A stretch of 64,000 nucleotides of DNA from Gammaproteobacteria bacterium (GTDB lineage: Bacteria > Pseudomonadota > Gammaproteobacteria > Arenicellales > Poriferihabitantaceae): NCBI GenBank assembly GCA_026708585.1, contig JAPOUQ010000061.1, forward strand, positions 1 to 64,000. Direction: 5' to 3'. A model generated the notes under the pieces. That model was not told the origin of the DNA and searched no databases. It saw only the letters and a program-made list of their open reading frames with translations. Of the stretch, positions 46,846 through 56,287 are shown one piece after another (the first letter of the stretch is position 1; each line of letters begins with the position of its first letter). Made by a program: the position numbers and the translations under genes.

Positions 46846-48852
46846 TCAGTTTTCGTCTAGTCCAAGTTTGGCCCGTCGTTTGGAAACCCACGCCTTGATA
46901 AGACGGTCACAAATAATAGCAATGGCGGCCACCGATATACCAGCAACCAGACCGCGTCCGGTATCTGCTTTGGTTAGCGCAATATAGACTTCCTGACCGA
47001 GGTCACGTGTACCCACTAAAGCGGTGATTACGAGCATGGACAGGGCCATCATGATGGTTTGATTGATGCCCAGCATGATTTCGGGAAGTGCTACGGGAAG
47101 TTTTACTTTCCGCAAAATCTGCCAGCGAGTGCATCCGAAAATCTCAGCTGCTTCTATGAGTTGGGTTGGAACTTGACGGATGCCGTGATCGGTGTAACGA
47201 ATGGCCGGTGCTATGGCATAAGCAATGATGGCCAGCATTGCGGCGAAATCGCCGACTCGAAAAAGCATGACTACCGGTATCAGATAGACAAAAGATGGCA
47301 GCGTTTGTAATGTATCAATACAGGCCTGAACGATGCGATGTCCTCGTTCGCTGTGTGCTGCCCAGATACCAATGGGTATGCCAATCATGGATGCAAACAC
47401 AACTGATATGCCACACAAATAGACCGTTACCATACCTTTCTTCCATCCACCAGTGAATGCGATGAAAAGGGCGAGTGATGCGGTCAATAACGCCAGCTTC
47501 CAACCGCCCAATCTATAGCCTAGTAGCATCACGAAGGCGACCACTACAATCCAGGGCGTAGCTAGCATGAATCGTTTCACCGGAATCAGGATATTCAACA
47601 GTAGAAAATTCTTGAATGCTTCAATTTGATCGAAATAGTTCACATTGATCCATTTCACCAAATCTTCCCAAAAGCCGCTGGTGGTTATGGTCCAGCTTTC
47701 TGGATAGGTTCTGATAAACGGTAGATATGTCGAGATTATCCAAGTTCCCAGCAATAGGGCTGTTGCCATGATCAGATGGCGATGGAACCTCAATTTACCC
47801 TCACCTTGTTTTTTTGGTTTGCGGGTTGCAAAAGACTGACTAAGGCGATCTAGTGCAACCGCCAATAGAGTGATAGCAATACCTGCTTCAAGCCCAGATC
47901 CAATCGCTAGGCGTTTCAGTGAAGACAGCACGTCAAAACCAAGTCCCCCAGCACCAATCATAGATGCGATAATGACCATGTTAAGCGACAGCATGATGAC
48001 CTGATTGATGCCTATCATCAGGCTCGGTGAAGCCGAAGGGACCATCACTTTCCAAAGTAGTTGACGTCGGGTACAGCCGAGCATCAGGCCCGCTTCAATC
48101 GATTCGGTGGGAACTCGGGATAGAGCCAGCATGGTTACCCGGATCATCGGAGGTGTAGCATAGATCATGGTTGAAATCATGGCGGCTACCGGTCCGAATC
48201 CAAACAGGAAGAGAACTGGAACGAGGTAGGCAAAAACCGGAGTCGTCTGCATCAAATCAAGTACCGGTTCGATAGACCGTCCGAATGTGGTAGAGCGATA
48301 AGCCAGAATTCCGATCAGCAATCCACCGATGATCCCAAGCGGTACAGCGATCAAGATCGCGCTGAGGGTTACCATGGCGCTCTCCCAGCGGCCGAAAACT
48401 GCCAGATAAGTCATGCAGGCACCCACCAGCAATGCCAATTTCCAGTTTCGCATCCAGTGTCCGAGGATGATGGCGACGCCGATCAGCGCAACCCAAGGTA
48501 AAGGGGGGATTACCGCTTCGGTTGTTGGATCACTGGAAAAAGAAAATCCTGTGACTAGAATACCGCTGGCAACCGCCAACGGCCATTCCAAAAGCCAGGC
48601 AATAGATCTTGTCATCTCCTTGAACGTGAACAATCCGAAGTCTAGGTCCTTGATCAGCCATTCCATGAAATCGCTGATCCAGAAGCGCAACGGAACAATC
48701 CAGTCTCGAGGAAAATTGACCGCCCAAGACCAGTGCTGACTAAATCCAGCAATTAGTCCTGATCCGACAATAAAGATGATCCAAATCCATATTGTCCGAT
48801 AATGGTCTGACGCGTGAGGCAGAAATATCCGCATGGTCGCGCGCTTAGTCAT
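46846..48852 (-). CDS. fused double permease of a glycine-betaine-type ABC importer
   Basis: A 668-residue protein with two ProW-like permease domains in one chain. Each has its own EAA loop: GLMLGCTRRQLLWKVMVP (near residue 255) and AAEIFGCTRWQILRKVKLP (near 590), and each has a PVFAYLVPV or PSFVYLIPV segment. A fused pair provides both membrane halves. No ATPase gene accompanies it. It follows its binding protein after a 190-base spacer containing a large palindrome. Confidence 0.88.
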   Translation of the reverse strand: MTKRATMRIFLPHASDHYRTIWIWIIFIVGSGLIAGFSQHWSWAVNFPRDWIVPLRFWISDFMEWLIKDLDFGLFTFKEMTRSIAWLLEWPLAVASGILVTGFSFSSDPTTEAVIPPLPWVALIGVAIILGHWMRNWKLALLVGACMTYLAVFGRWESAMVTLSAILIAVPLGIIGGLLIGILAYRSTTFGRSIEPVLDLMQTTPVFAYLVPVLFLFGFGPVAAMISTMIYATPPMIRVTMLALSRVPTESIEAGLMLGCTRRQLLWKVMVPSASPSLMIGINQVIMLSLNMVIIASMIGAGGLGFDVLSSLKRLAIGSGLEAGIAITLLAVALDRLSQSFATRKPKKQGEGKLRFHRHLIMATALLLGTWIISTYLPFIRTYPESWTITTSGFWEDLVKWINVNYFDQIEAFKNFLLLNILIPVKRFMLATPWIVVVAFVMLLGYRLGGWKLALLTASLALFIAFTGGWKKGMVTVYLCGISVVFASMIGIPIGIWAAHSERGHRIVQACIDTLQTLPSFVYLIPVVMLFRVGDFAAMLAIIAYAIAPAIRYTDHGIRQVPTQLIEAAEIFGCTRWQILRKVKLPVALPEIMLGINQTIMMALSMLVITALVGTRDLGQEVYIALTKADTGRGLVAGISVAAIAIICDRLIKAWVSKRRAKLGLDEN

Positions 48853-48979
48853 TGCTTAGGGGTGGGACAAGCTTATGGGAAATCATCCTGATAGCCGAAG
48901 TTTCAAATAGCGGGCGGTAGTGCATTACAGAATGACACTCTCGGATAATCCCATGTGTCCCACACAAACCAATCAGAAC

Positions 48980-49003
48980 ATCCGGGGCCGATCGGCCCCG
49001 GAT
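48980..49003. other. 24-bp perfect palindrome between binding-protein and permease genes
   Basis: Twenty-four bases read identically on both strands; the centre is GGGGCCGATCGGCCCC with ATCC and GGAT flanks. It lies in the 190-base gap downstream of the binding-protein stop. No T-run follows on the minus strand, so it most likely stabilises the upstream mRNA end and lets the binding protein be made in excess, or acts as attenuator. Confidence 0.75.
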
Positions 49004-49042
49004 ATATAAAGAAAAATCAGTATCAGTTGAGTTTGAGCGGTA

Positions 49043-50002
49043 TCAGTTGCACTGAGTCCATGTGGTCCAGATATCCTGATTGGTATTCAGCCAGTTTTCA
49101 ACCACATCTTCCACCGACTTGCCATCAAGGTCTACCTCACCGACCATAGTTCCCATAGCCTGATTGTCTATGGTGAACTTTCGGATAGCATCATAGGCAC
49201 AGGTCCATTTATCCTCTCCACCTTTCCAACCCACTTTCTTAATCCATCCTCGGGGTTTTCCGCAGTCATACGCCATATTTGGATTTATTCCTACGGATTT
49301 ATCAGTGTAACACTCGTCACTGTATGTGGGAAATTCCACGAATTCCCCCTCGAATTTGATCGGAGCCCAGTGTGGTGTGTAGACCCAACCGAGCCAAGGT
49401 GCCTGACGCTGATAGGCCGATTCAAGCTCTGCAAACAATGCGGCATCGGTACCGGCATGGACAACTTCGTAGTTTAGACTGAGAGCCTCAACTCTTTCAT
49501 CGTCGTATCCGCCCCAGGTCACAGGACCACCTAGATACCTTCCACTTGGTGCTGTTTCAGCTGTAGAGAAAACCTCAGCACAGTCATTCAATGCTGTCCA
49601 GTCCGGTAATCCTGGACATTTTTCCTTCATGTAAATCGGATACCACCATTCCTCAATGGCTCGCATACCGGTTTCTCCGAGGTCGATGGTGTTTCCGGTT
49701 GCAAGACTTTTTTCCATGGCATCCTTTCCGGTAGTTTCCCACATTTCCATAGCGACATGAAGGTCGCCAGATTCAAGCCCTGCAAATTGGGCTAAATAGT
49801 CGGCTTGCTGGTATTTAACGTTATAACCCATCTCTTGCAATACTCTGCCCATGATGGTGGTGGTAATGTATTGTCCAGTCCAGTCATGTAAAGTGAGAAT
49901 GATCGGGTCGGTCGATTCCACATCGGCCTGAGTTGCTGTGCCAACAAGCATGGCGGCACCGGCAACCAGCGAAATAAAATAACGGTTATGGGTTTTTGGC
50001 AT
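49043..50002 (-). CDS. glycine-betaine-type ABC substrate-binding protein
   Basis: OpuAC-family periplasmic protein of 319 residues with signal peptide (RYFISLVAGAAMLVGTATQA). Family segments: IILTLHDWTGQYITTTIMGRVL, GDLHVAMEMWETTG, GWVYTPHWAPIKF and a Trp-rich C-terminus (WLNTNQDIWTTWTQCN). Numerous Trp and Tyr suit cation-pi binding of a quaternary amine. It is only distantly like the binding protein at 13248. A good GAAGGAG precedes the ATG. First gene of the second betaine-type operon. Confidence 0.88.
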   Translation of the reverse strand: MPKTHNRYFISLVAGAAMLVGTATQADVESTDPIILTLHDWTGQYITTTIMGRVLQEMGYNVKYQQADYLAQFAGLESGDLHVAMEMWETTGKDAMEKSLATGNTIDLGETGMRAIEEWWYPIYMKEKCPGLPDWTALNDCAEVFSTAETAPSGRYLGGPVTWGGYDDERVEALSLNYEVVHAGTDAALFAELESAYQRQAPWLGWVYTPHWAPIKFEGEFVEFPTYSDECYTDKSVGINPNMAYDCGKPRGWIKKVGWKGGEDKWTCAYDAIRKFTIDNQAMGTMVGEVDLDGKSVEDVVENWLNTNQDIWTTWTQCN

Positions 50003-50058
50003 GATTTAGCTCCTTCGTATACAAATGTTTAATCAAAATCAGTTCGGCTTACATGCTT

Positions 50059-50072
50059 ATGTTCGCATGTTC
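50059..50072. promoter_or_regulatory. possible operator of the DeoR-family regulator
   Basis: ATGTTCGC followed directly by ATGTTC (50059-50072) gives two direct copies of ATGTTC with an 8-base period in the divergent spacer. DeoR/GlpR-type repressors favour repeated TTCG-containing sites, and the regulator gene flanks this spacer. Assigned from position and repetition only. Confidence 0.3.
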
Positions 50073-50236
50073 TTATGGTAAATGTAACGCTATTTTCCAC
50101 ATAATTCCATAAAAAAATCAAAAATCCATTATTATTTGTGGGAATATATTGAGATTTTATTGCCAGTTGGTTTTGACGTTATAGATTGTGAGTCAATGAA
50201 GAATCGGGTAAGTGATCCATTAGAGGGAGCAAATAA

Positions 50237-51001
50237 ATGAAGCCCTTATCAAGGCATGAGGCAGAGATATTCCGTTTAGCGACTCTTCGGGGATCATGTT
50301 CCATCTCAGAGCTTGCGGAACGACTCGGAGTTTCCGATGAAACAGTGCGTCGGCACATTCGTCCCTTGGTGGACCGTGGTCAGGTAGAGAAAGTTCATGG
50401 TGGAATTGTTCTTCCTGATCGTCTACGAGAAGCCCCCATGGAGCGACGTATGAGGGAAAACCGTGCCGCGAAACAGGGAATTGCCAAGGCGGTTTCTGAA
50501 ATGATCGATGACGGGGATACATTGATGATGGATACGGGTTCAACCACCGCTTATGTGGCTGTGGCGCTGTCTGGAAAGCAAGGTCTTCATGTTGTCACCA
50601 ATTCAACCGAAATTGGGCGTATTTTGGCACGTCAGGGTACCAACAAGGTTTATCTAGTTGGTGGCGAGATGGGTAGTGATCAATTGGCCACCTTTGGCCC
50701 ACAGGCGATTGAGTTTGTCCGCCGTTTCAATGTTCGCCATGCCATTCTATCCATTGGTGGTATTAATGCTGAAAACGAACTGTTGAATTTCGATCTAGAC
50801 GAAGCGGAATTTTCTCGTGCGGTGATACAACAGGCGGGCTCAGTGAATATCGTGGCTGATTACACTAAATTCAGTCGTCATGCTCTGGTTAAAGTCTGCG
50901 ATGTTGCGGATATTGATACTTTCATAACCGATCGGTTGCCCCCCGAACCTTTTCGTGGATTGCTTGCAAATAAAGACACAAATCTTGTGATCGCAGGTTG
51001 A
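50237..51001 (+). CDS. DeoR/GlpR-family transcriptional regulator
   Basis: A 254-residue repressor. The N-terminal DeoR helix-turn-helix is SISELAERLGVSDETVRRHI, followed by the wing VEKVHGGIVLPD; the C-terminal DeoRC sensor, a sugar-phosphate-isomerase-like fold, shows DDGDTLMMDTGSTT and ADYTKFSRHALVKV. A strong GAGGGAG precedes the ATG. It is divergent from the second betaine-type operon and probably controls it. DeoR sensors normally bind phosphorylated compounds, which is interesting beside a choline-kinase-like gene. Confidence 0.88.
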   Translation: MKPLSRHEAEIFRLATLRGSCSISELAERLGVSDETVRRHIRPLVDRGQVEKVHGGIVLPDRLREAPMERRMRENRAAKQGIAKAVSEMIDDGDTLMMDTGSTTAYVAVALSGKQGLHVVTNSTEIGRILARQGTNKVYLVGGEMGSDQLATFGPQAIEFVRRFNVRHAILSIGGINAENELLNFDLDEAEFSRAVIQQAGSVNIVADYTKFSRHALVKVCDVADIDTFITDRLPPEPFRGLLANKDTNLVIAG

Positions 51002-51397
51002 CTTCATCGTTTCTACTTGGCCTGACAAGAGCCGTTGTCTATACAAAACTCTACTTATGATATCGATACAGCCAGCGAACTCTCGGCCAGAGTTTTGGCA
51101 AATTTCAAGGTTTTGATTCAAGGCTAGTTTTCTGGTTTAGACTGGTCGGTTATGTCCACCTAGTTAATGGTTATTAGCATTCACATCAGGCATTTCACGA
51201 CTTAATAATATCTCGGAAAGTGATCCAACTTTAAATTCTCAACCTCGATTATTCTCTTTGCAATACGGTAAAATTCAATATACTGGTATTAAAAAACTGC
51301 CACCCGTATAAAGGCGGGATTCAAACTACGACTGTATATTACCGTAATCACCTGATTAGGCTTGTTAGAAAATCGCTGACCAGAACGGACAACTGAG
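51002..51397. other. intergenic region between the regulator and the pcm-like gene
   Basis: 396 bases without a gene. A small hairpin (AACTCT at 51078-51083 with AGAGTT at 51089-51094) is a weak terminator candidate for the regulator. Nothing else is clear. Confidence 0.35.
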
Positions 51398-52051
51398 ATG
51401 ATTATCCAAAACGCTCAAACGAACATGATCGGACAGCAAATTCGAACTTGGAATGTGTTGGACCGAACTGTACTTCAGGCTTTTGAAGGTATTGAACGTG
51501 AGCAATTTGTTCCCGAACCTTATTTAGCGTTTGCCTATGCAGACATGGTGATACCAATTCGCGAAGGACAGAACATGCTAGAGCCCAAGGTTATCGCAAG
51601 AATGATCGATGCCTTGGAATTGGCTCCCGACCATACAGTACTGGAAGTAGGTACTGGAACCGGGTATTCGGCCGCAGTGTTGTCAAGGCTCAGCCAACAG
51701 GTAATTAGCTTGGAAATCAACTCGGAATTGGTTGAAGCTTCTCGAACAAATCTCGCGAAAGCCAACATCGATAATGTTGAGATTATCGAGACCAACTGTT
51801 TCGACTATTGCTCGCATGATTCAAACAATGCCGGTAAGTTTGATCGAACCTTAATCACTGGTTCTGTTCCCGAGTTATCTCCAGTGTTTCTACCTATGGT
51901 GAACGAGACAGGTCGAATTGTGGGCATTCAGGGACATACTCCAACAATGCAGGCCGTGATTTGTTATGCTGATGGAACAATCAAGAGTCTGTTTGAAACT
52001 GAAGCATCACGTCTTGATCAAGTTCAAGAGTCGGTCCATTTTGCCTTTTAG
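51398..52051 (+). CDS. protein-L-isoaspartate O-methyltransferase-like protein
   Basis: A 217-residue PCMT-family SAM methyltransferase. Landmarks are MIGQQIRTWNVLD, REQFVPEPYLAFAYAD, the family QNMLEPKVIARMIDALEL and SAM motif VLEVGTGTGYSAAVL. It belongs to the PCMT subgroup lying beside tolC-like genes in many proteobacteria; whether it repairs isoaspartate is not established for that subgroup. The tolC-like gene starts 16 bases later. Confidence 0.82.
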   Translation: MIIQNAQTNMIGQQIRTWNVLDRTVLQAFEGIEREQFVPEPYLAFAYADMVIPIREGQNMLEPKVIARMIDALELAPDHTVLEVGTGTGYSAAVLSRLSQQVISLEINSELVEASRTNLAKANIDNVEIIETNCFDYCSHDSNNAGKFDRTLITGSVPELSPVFLPMVNETGRIVGIQGHTPTMQAVICYADGTIKSLFETEASRLDQVQESVHFAF

Positions 52052-52067
52052 TGGTGATCAATAGAAA

Positions 52068-53405
52068 ATGCAATACTTGTTGAAGAATATCGCAAGAAGT
52101 ATGAGGATAGGATTCTGGCTATTTTTTACAGTCATGTTCGGTTTCAATTCGGCTCAAGCTACGACCTGGGACATCAATCAAGTCTATCAATTGGCACTCA
52201 AGCATGATTCAATCTACCAATCCGAAATTTTGCGTCATGCCGCAGTAAAACTTGATCCAAAAATTGTCAGATCCGAATGGAAAGGCTATGTGTCATTAGT
52301 TGGAAGGTTGGGCCATCAAATGACCGATGACACGATGATGGATAATTGGGAAGACCATAAGGATCATTCCCTAGATCTCCGAGTCGAAGTACCAATCTAT
52401 GATCGAGTATTGAGAGCTCGAATAAGACAAGCGCAAATTTCGGAGTCCACTTCTAGAATCATGCTTAGGGAATCGCATCAGGATCTGATTTTACGAGTTG
52501 CCAAACGATATTTGAATGTGCTTGCAGCTCAGGATCGTCGAGAAGTCGCAAGTGTCGATATTATCGCCATTCGACGCCAATTAGATTTGACAGCAGGGCG
52601 GCTTGAGGTTGGACTTGGAACTCAGGCTGACCTGTTTGATGCAAGAGCTCGACTTAAGCAAGCAGAAGCCAATGCAATACAAGCCGACAACGCTCTTAAG
52701 AACAGCATATCGTTACTTCGCCAGATGATTGGTCAGAGACCACAGTCCCTGACTCCTCTAGTGAGCGATGCCCCACTCACCCTACCTGATCCAGAATCAA
52801 TCGATGAATGGACTGGTCAGGCTGAAGAAACCAATTTGAATGTTCAGGTAAAAGCACTTGATCTTGAGTTTGCCAAATTTGAACTCCAGAAACTAAAAGA
52901 TGCCACATATCCCTCCATGTCGGTTCTTGGTAATCGTTCAACCTCGATAGGTGGTGTCAACGATTATACGAAAGACAATGCATCCATCAATTTGCAAGTG
53001 AACATACCTTTATTCACTGGTGGATTATCGACACGCTCTGACCAAGCCGAAATTCTGTATAGCCGAGCCTTGGAAGCACTCGATCTAGCTCGCATTCATG
53101 CACGTACTGAAGCAACCACGGCTTATCTAGACATTAACAGCAATATTTCACAGGCCGAGGCTCTCAGTGAAGCAATTACAGCTGGGGAAAGTGCGTTGGC
53201 TGCGAAACAGCAAGGATACGAAGCTGGATTAACGACCAATATTGATGTGCTGGATGCACAAAGCAATCTCTCACAGTCAAGGAGGGATTATCTGAATTCT
53301 CGCTATAATTACATCATATCAATGCTTGAGTTAGAACAGTCTATAGGTGATCTAGATGAGCACGACATCCAACTCGTGAACGATTGGCTTGATCAGGGAG
53401 TCTGA
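52068..53405 (+). CDS. tolC: TolC-family outer-membrane channel protein
   Basis: A 445-residue outer-membrane efflux duct with signal peptide (cut near FNSAQA). The two-fold structure is visible: long helical hairpins with coiled-coil heptads (ARLKQAEANAIQADNALKNSI and AKQQGYEAGLTTNIDVLDAQ), and the typical GLGTQADLFDA and TTNIDVLDAQSNL repeats. It works with tripartite pumps or type I exporters encoded elsewhere. It converges on trkH with 23 bases between. Confidence 0.88.
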   Translation: MQYLLKNIARSMRIGFWLFFTVMFGFNSAQATTWDINQVYQLALKHDSIYQSEILRHAAVKLDPKIVRSEWKGYVSLVGRLGHQMTDDTMMDNWEDHKDHSLDLRVEVPIYDRVLRARIRQAQISESTSRIMLRESHQDLILRVAKRYLNVLAAQDRREVASVDIIAIRRQLDLTAGRLEVGLGTQADLFDARARLKQAEANAIQADNALKNSISLLRQMIGQRPQSLTPLVSDAPLTLPDPESIDEWTGQAEETNLNVQVKALDLEFAKFELQKLKDATYPSMSVLGNRSTSIGGVNDYTKDNASINLQVNIPLFTGGLSTRSDQAEILYSRALEALDLARIHARTEATTAYLDINSNISQAEALSEAITAGESALAAKQQGYEAGLTTNIDVLDAQSNLSQSRRDYLNSRYNYIISMLELEQSIGDLDEHDIQLVNDWLDQGV

Positions 53406-53428
53406 GGCTCGTGAAAAAACAACAGAAT

Positions 53429-54898
53429 TTATCCTCTCCAAAACACGGGGGCGAAAAGAACTAGCAGCGTATACAGCTCAAGACGTCCTAGAATCATCGC
53501 CAGCGTTAATATAAATTTTCCTATATTGCTGACTGAAGCATAGTTCTCAGAGACACTACCGAGTCCCGGACCAAGATTGTTGAGACAAGCAATCACGGAT
53601 GAAAAGGCAGAAACCATATCAAGACCGGTAGCCAGCATTGCTAACAGCAAAACTGTGAAAGAAAATATATACAAGGATAGAAATCCCCATACCGCATTAT
53701 TTATATCCTCACTGACTGGCTTATCTCCAATCTTGGTCGGTATGATCGCATGAGGATGCACCAGTTTCGATAATTCACGCATACCCTGTTTGAACAACAG
53801 GATAATCCGGATAATTTTCATGCCTCCACCGGTTGATCCAGCGCATCCCCCGCAAGTACTCAATAGAATTAAAAAAATCGGAATAAACGTGGGCCATACG
53901 CTGAAATCCTGCGTTGTGAAACCAGTAGTGGTGGCAATCGAAACAGTTTGTACAAATCCATAAATAAAATTATCCAGGATATTGCTATAAGTTTGATTCG
54001 ACAGCAAGGTGAGAATTGTGACTAACCCGGCAACTCCAATAATACTTAGATAGGTACGAGCTTCTTGGTCCTGTAGATAGACTCGGATCCACTTACCGAT
54101 CGATAAGCGACCCGATCGAATAGCCGTGAAATGCAAAGCGAAGTTAAGGCCCGCTAGAATCATGAAAATGCTCGCGACCACATAAATTGCTCGACTGTCA
54201 AAATGGCTGAGACTATTGTCATACGTGGAAAATCCTCCGATGGCAATGGTAGAGAAGGCGTGGCAGATTGCATCAAAAAGAGACATTCCAGCGATTAGGT
54301 AAGCAATTGCACAAATCAAAGTCAGCGATACATAGATGTACCACATGGCTTTCGCTGTTTCTCGAATACGCGGAGTCAGCTTGCGGTCCTTTATCGGTCC
54401 GGGGGTTTCAACTCGGTATAACTGCAATCCCCCTACACCCAAGGCTGGCAAAATAGCGACTGCAAGCACGATCAAGCCCATTCCTCCAAGCCACTGCAGT
54501 TGCTGACGATAAAACAATATGGAATTAGGGAGTTCCTCCAGACCAATCAGAATGGTTGATCCTGTGGTGGTTAGTCCTGAAGTAGCCTCAAACAGTGCTC
54601 CAACCCAGTTGATATTGAGTGCAGGGGATATGAGAAACGGAATTGCCGCAAAGATTGATAGTACAACCCAGACCAGGACTGCAATGAGAAAACCTTCTCT
54701 GAATCTTAACTCCTGCTGATAATGTCTACATGGCCACCAGAATAGCAATGCACTGAAGGCGGTAATAACAAAAGCGGTGATGAATACCTTGTGATGATGA
54801 TCCTGATAGAGTAGTGATACTGCTACCGGGATCAAAAAAGACAGTGCAAAGTAGGCAAGCAGTATCCCCAGAATCCTGAATACGCCACGCAGGGTCAT
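53429..54898 (-). CDS. trkH: Trk potassium uptake system membrane subunit TrkH
   Basis: A 489-residue K+ channel subunit with four pore-loop repeats: TSGLTTTGSTI, FSTIAIGGFSTYD, SIATTTGFTTQDF and CLNNLGPGLGSV, each with the central selectivity glycine. The GGCAGSTGGGMKIIRI segment is the conserved intramembrane loop. Follows trkA by 21 bases, same strand. Confidence 0.95.
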   Translation of the reverse strand: MTLRGVFRILGILLAYFALSFLIPVAVSLLYQDHHHKVFITAFVITAFSALLFWWPCRHYQQELRFREGFLIAVLVWVVLSIFAAIPFLISPALNINWVGALFEATSGLTTTGSTILIGLEELPNSILFYRQQLQWLGGMGLIVLAVAILPALGVGGLQLYRVETPGPIKDRKLTPRIRETAKAMWYIYVSLTLICAIAYLIAGMSLFDAICHAFSTIAIGGFSTYDNSLSHFDSRAIYVVASIFMILAGLNFALHFTAIRSGRLSIGKWIRVYLQDQEARTYLSIIGVAGLVTILTLLSNQTYSNILDNFIYGFVQTVSIATTTGFTTQDFSVWPTFIPIFLILLSTCGGCAGSTGGGMKIIRIILLFKQGMRELSKLVHPHAIIPTKIGDKPVSEDINNAVWGFLSLYIFSFTVLLLAMLATGLDMVSAFSSVIACLNNLGPGLGSVSENYASVSNIGKFILTLAMILGRLELYTLLVLFAPVFWRG

Positions 54899-54919
54899 AA
54901 TGTAATGACGAGTGAGAAA

Positions 54920-56287
54920 TTAAATGAAAGTGGCCGAGACTTCAAACAACCGTTCGACATCGTGAATACGTGCTTTATCGACCATAAAAATAATAACATG
55001 ATCGCCATCTTCAATGGTCACATCATCTTCAATTTCGATCAGTTGTTCATCCCGCATCAAAGCACCCAATGCCGCACCATCTGGTAACCTAAGTTGTTTC
55101 ACTGTTCGCCCCACCAGTTTTGAGGTTTTGCTGTCCCCATGGACTATCGCTTCAATCGCTTCGGCTACTCCACGGCGTAATGTATGTGCAGCTACCACGT
55201 CACCTCTACGAACATGTGACAACAATACACTTACGGATGATAGTCTTGGAGATATGGCAATATCTAGCATGCTTTCGACTAGCTCGATGTACATGGTCTT
55301 GTTGATTAAAGACATTACTCGGGTTGCACCGAGGCGTTTGGCCAACATGGCCGCAAGAATGTTGGCTTCATCTTCGTTCGTTAAAGCACAAAACATCTGA
55401 GTTGCATCAATACTTTCTTGACGTAACAATGCTTCATCGGCGGCATCACCATGCAGTACGATTGTTTTATTGAGTTGCTCTGAAGCCCACCTTGCTCTCG
55501 ATTCATCCTTTTCAATCAGTTTGATTTGAAAACCACCTTCTTCCAGTTTTTTTGCCAGGGTAAAACCAATATTACCAGCCCCTGCGATAAATACATCTCG
55601 GCTGATGGATTCAGCACCTTTCAATTCTTGCATCATCAGTGAGATATCATTGCGAGTTGCAATAAAGAATACCTCATCATTGGCTTCAATGACGGTTTTG
55701 CCAGTCGGAATGATTGCCCTATTTTCACGATATATTGCTGCAATTCTTGAAGTTACCTTGGGTAAATGATGTTTCAGTTCCTTGATGGCATGCCCTACCA
55801 GTGCTCCGCCATAATGTGCACGAATCCCCACCAAACGAATTTTCCCATTCGCGAAATCCAGTACTTGCAAAGCCCCTGGATATTCGATCAACTTCATGAT
55901 CTGATTGGTCAGGATATTCTCGGGACTAATAATATGATCTATATCCTTTTCAAACAGTTGTGGGTGTTCTAAATAACTCGCCGAACGAATTCGAGCGATT
56001 CTAGTTGGTGTATTGAAGAGTTGGGTAGAAACACGGCACGCTAGAATGTTCACTTCATCAGAGTTCGTCACGGCGAGCACTAGATCAGCATCCCGTGCCC
56101 CAGCTTGACTGAGTATTTCGGGTGAAGCTGCATCACCCTGTACAGTCTGGATATCGATACGGTTTTGAAGGTCAATTAAAGTGTGAGCATTGCGATCCAC
56201 AAGTGTAATGTCATTATTCTCTTTGGAGAGAATTTCTGCGACCGAAGTACCGACCTGACCGCAACCCAAAATGATTATTTTTTTCAT
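54920..56287 (-). CDS. trkA: Trk potassium transport regulatory protein TrkA
   Basis: A 455-residue peripheral NAD(H)/nucleotide-binding gate for TrkH, with two RCK units. The first Rossmann motif is ILGCGQVGTSVAEIL, the second FIAGAGNIGFTLAKKL, each with an RCK_C domain after it (ending in EDGDHVIIFM). Size matches E. coli TrkA (458). Overlaps rsmB by 4 bases. Confidence 0.96.
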   Translation of the reverse strand: MKKIIILGCGQVGTSVAEILSKENNDITLVDRNAHTLIDLQNRIDIQTVQGDAASPEILSQAGARDADLVLAVTNSDEVNILACRVSTQLFNTPTRIARIRSASYLEHPQLFEKDIDHIISPENILTNQIMKLIEYPGALQVLDFANGKIRLVGIRAHYGGALVGHAIKELKHHLPKVTSRIAAIYRENRAIIPTGKTVIEANDEVFFIATRNDISLMMQELKGAESISRDVFIAGAGNIGFTLAKKLEEGGFQIKLIEKDESRARWASEQLNKTIVLHGDAADEALLRQESIDATQMFCALTNEDEANILAAMLAKRLGATRVMSLINKTMYIELVESMLDIAISPRLSSVSVLLSHVRRGDVVAAHTLRRGVAEAIEAIVHGDSKTSKLVGRTVKQLRLPDGAALGALMRDEQLIEIEDDVTIEDGDHVIIFMVDKARIHDVERLFEVSATFI

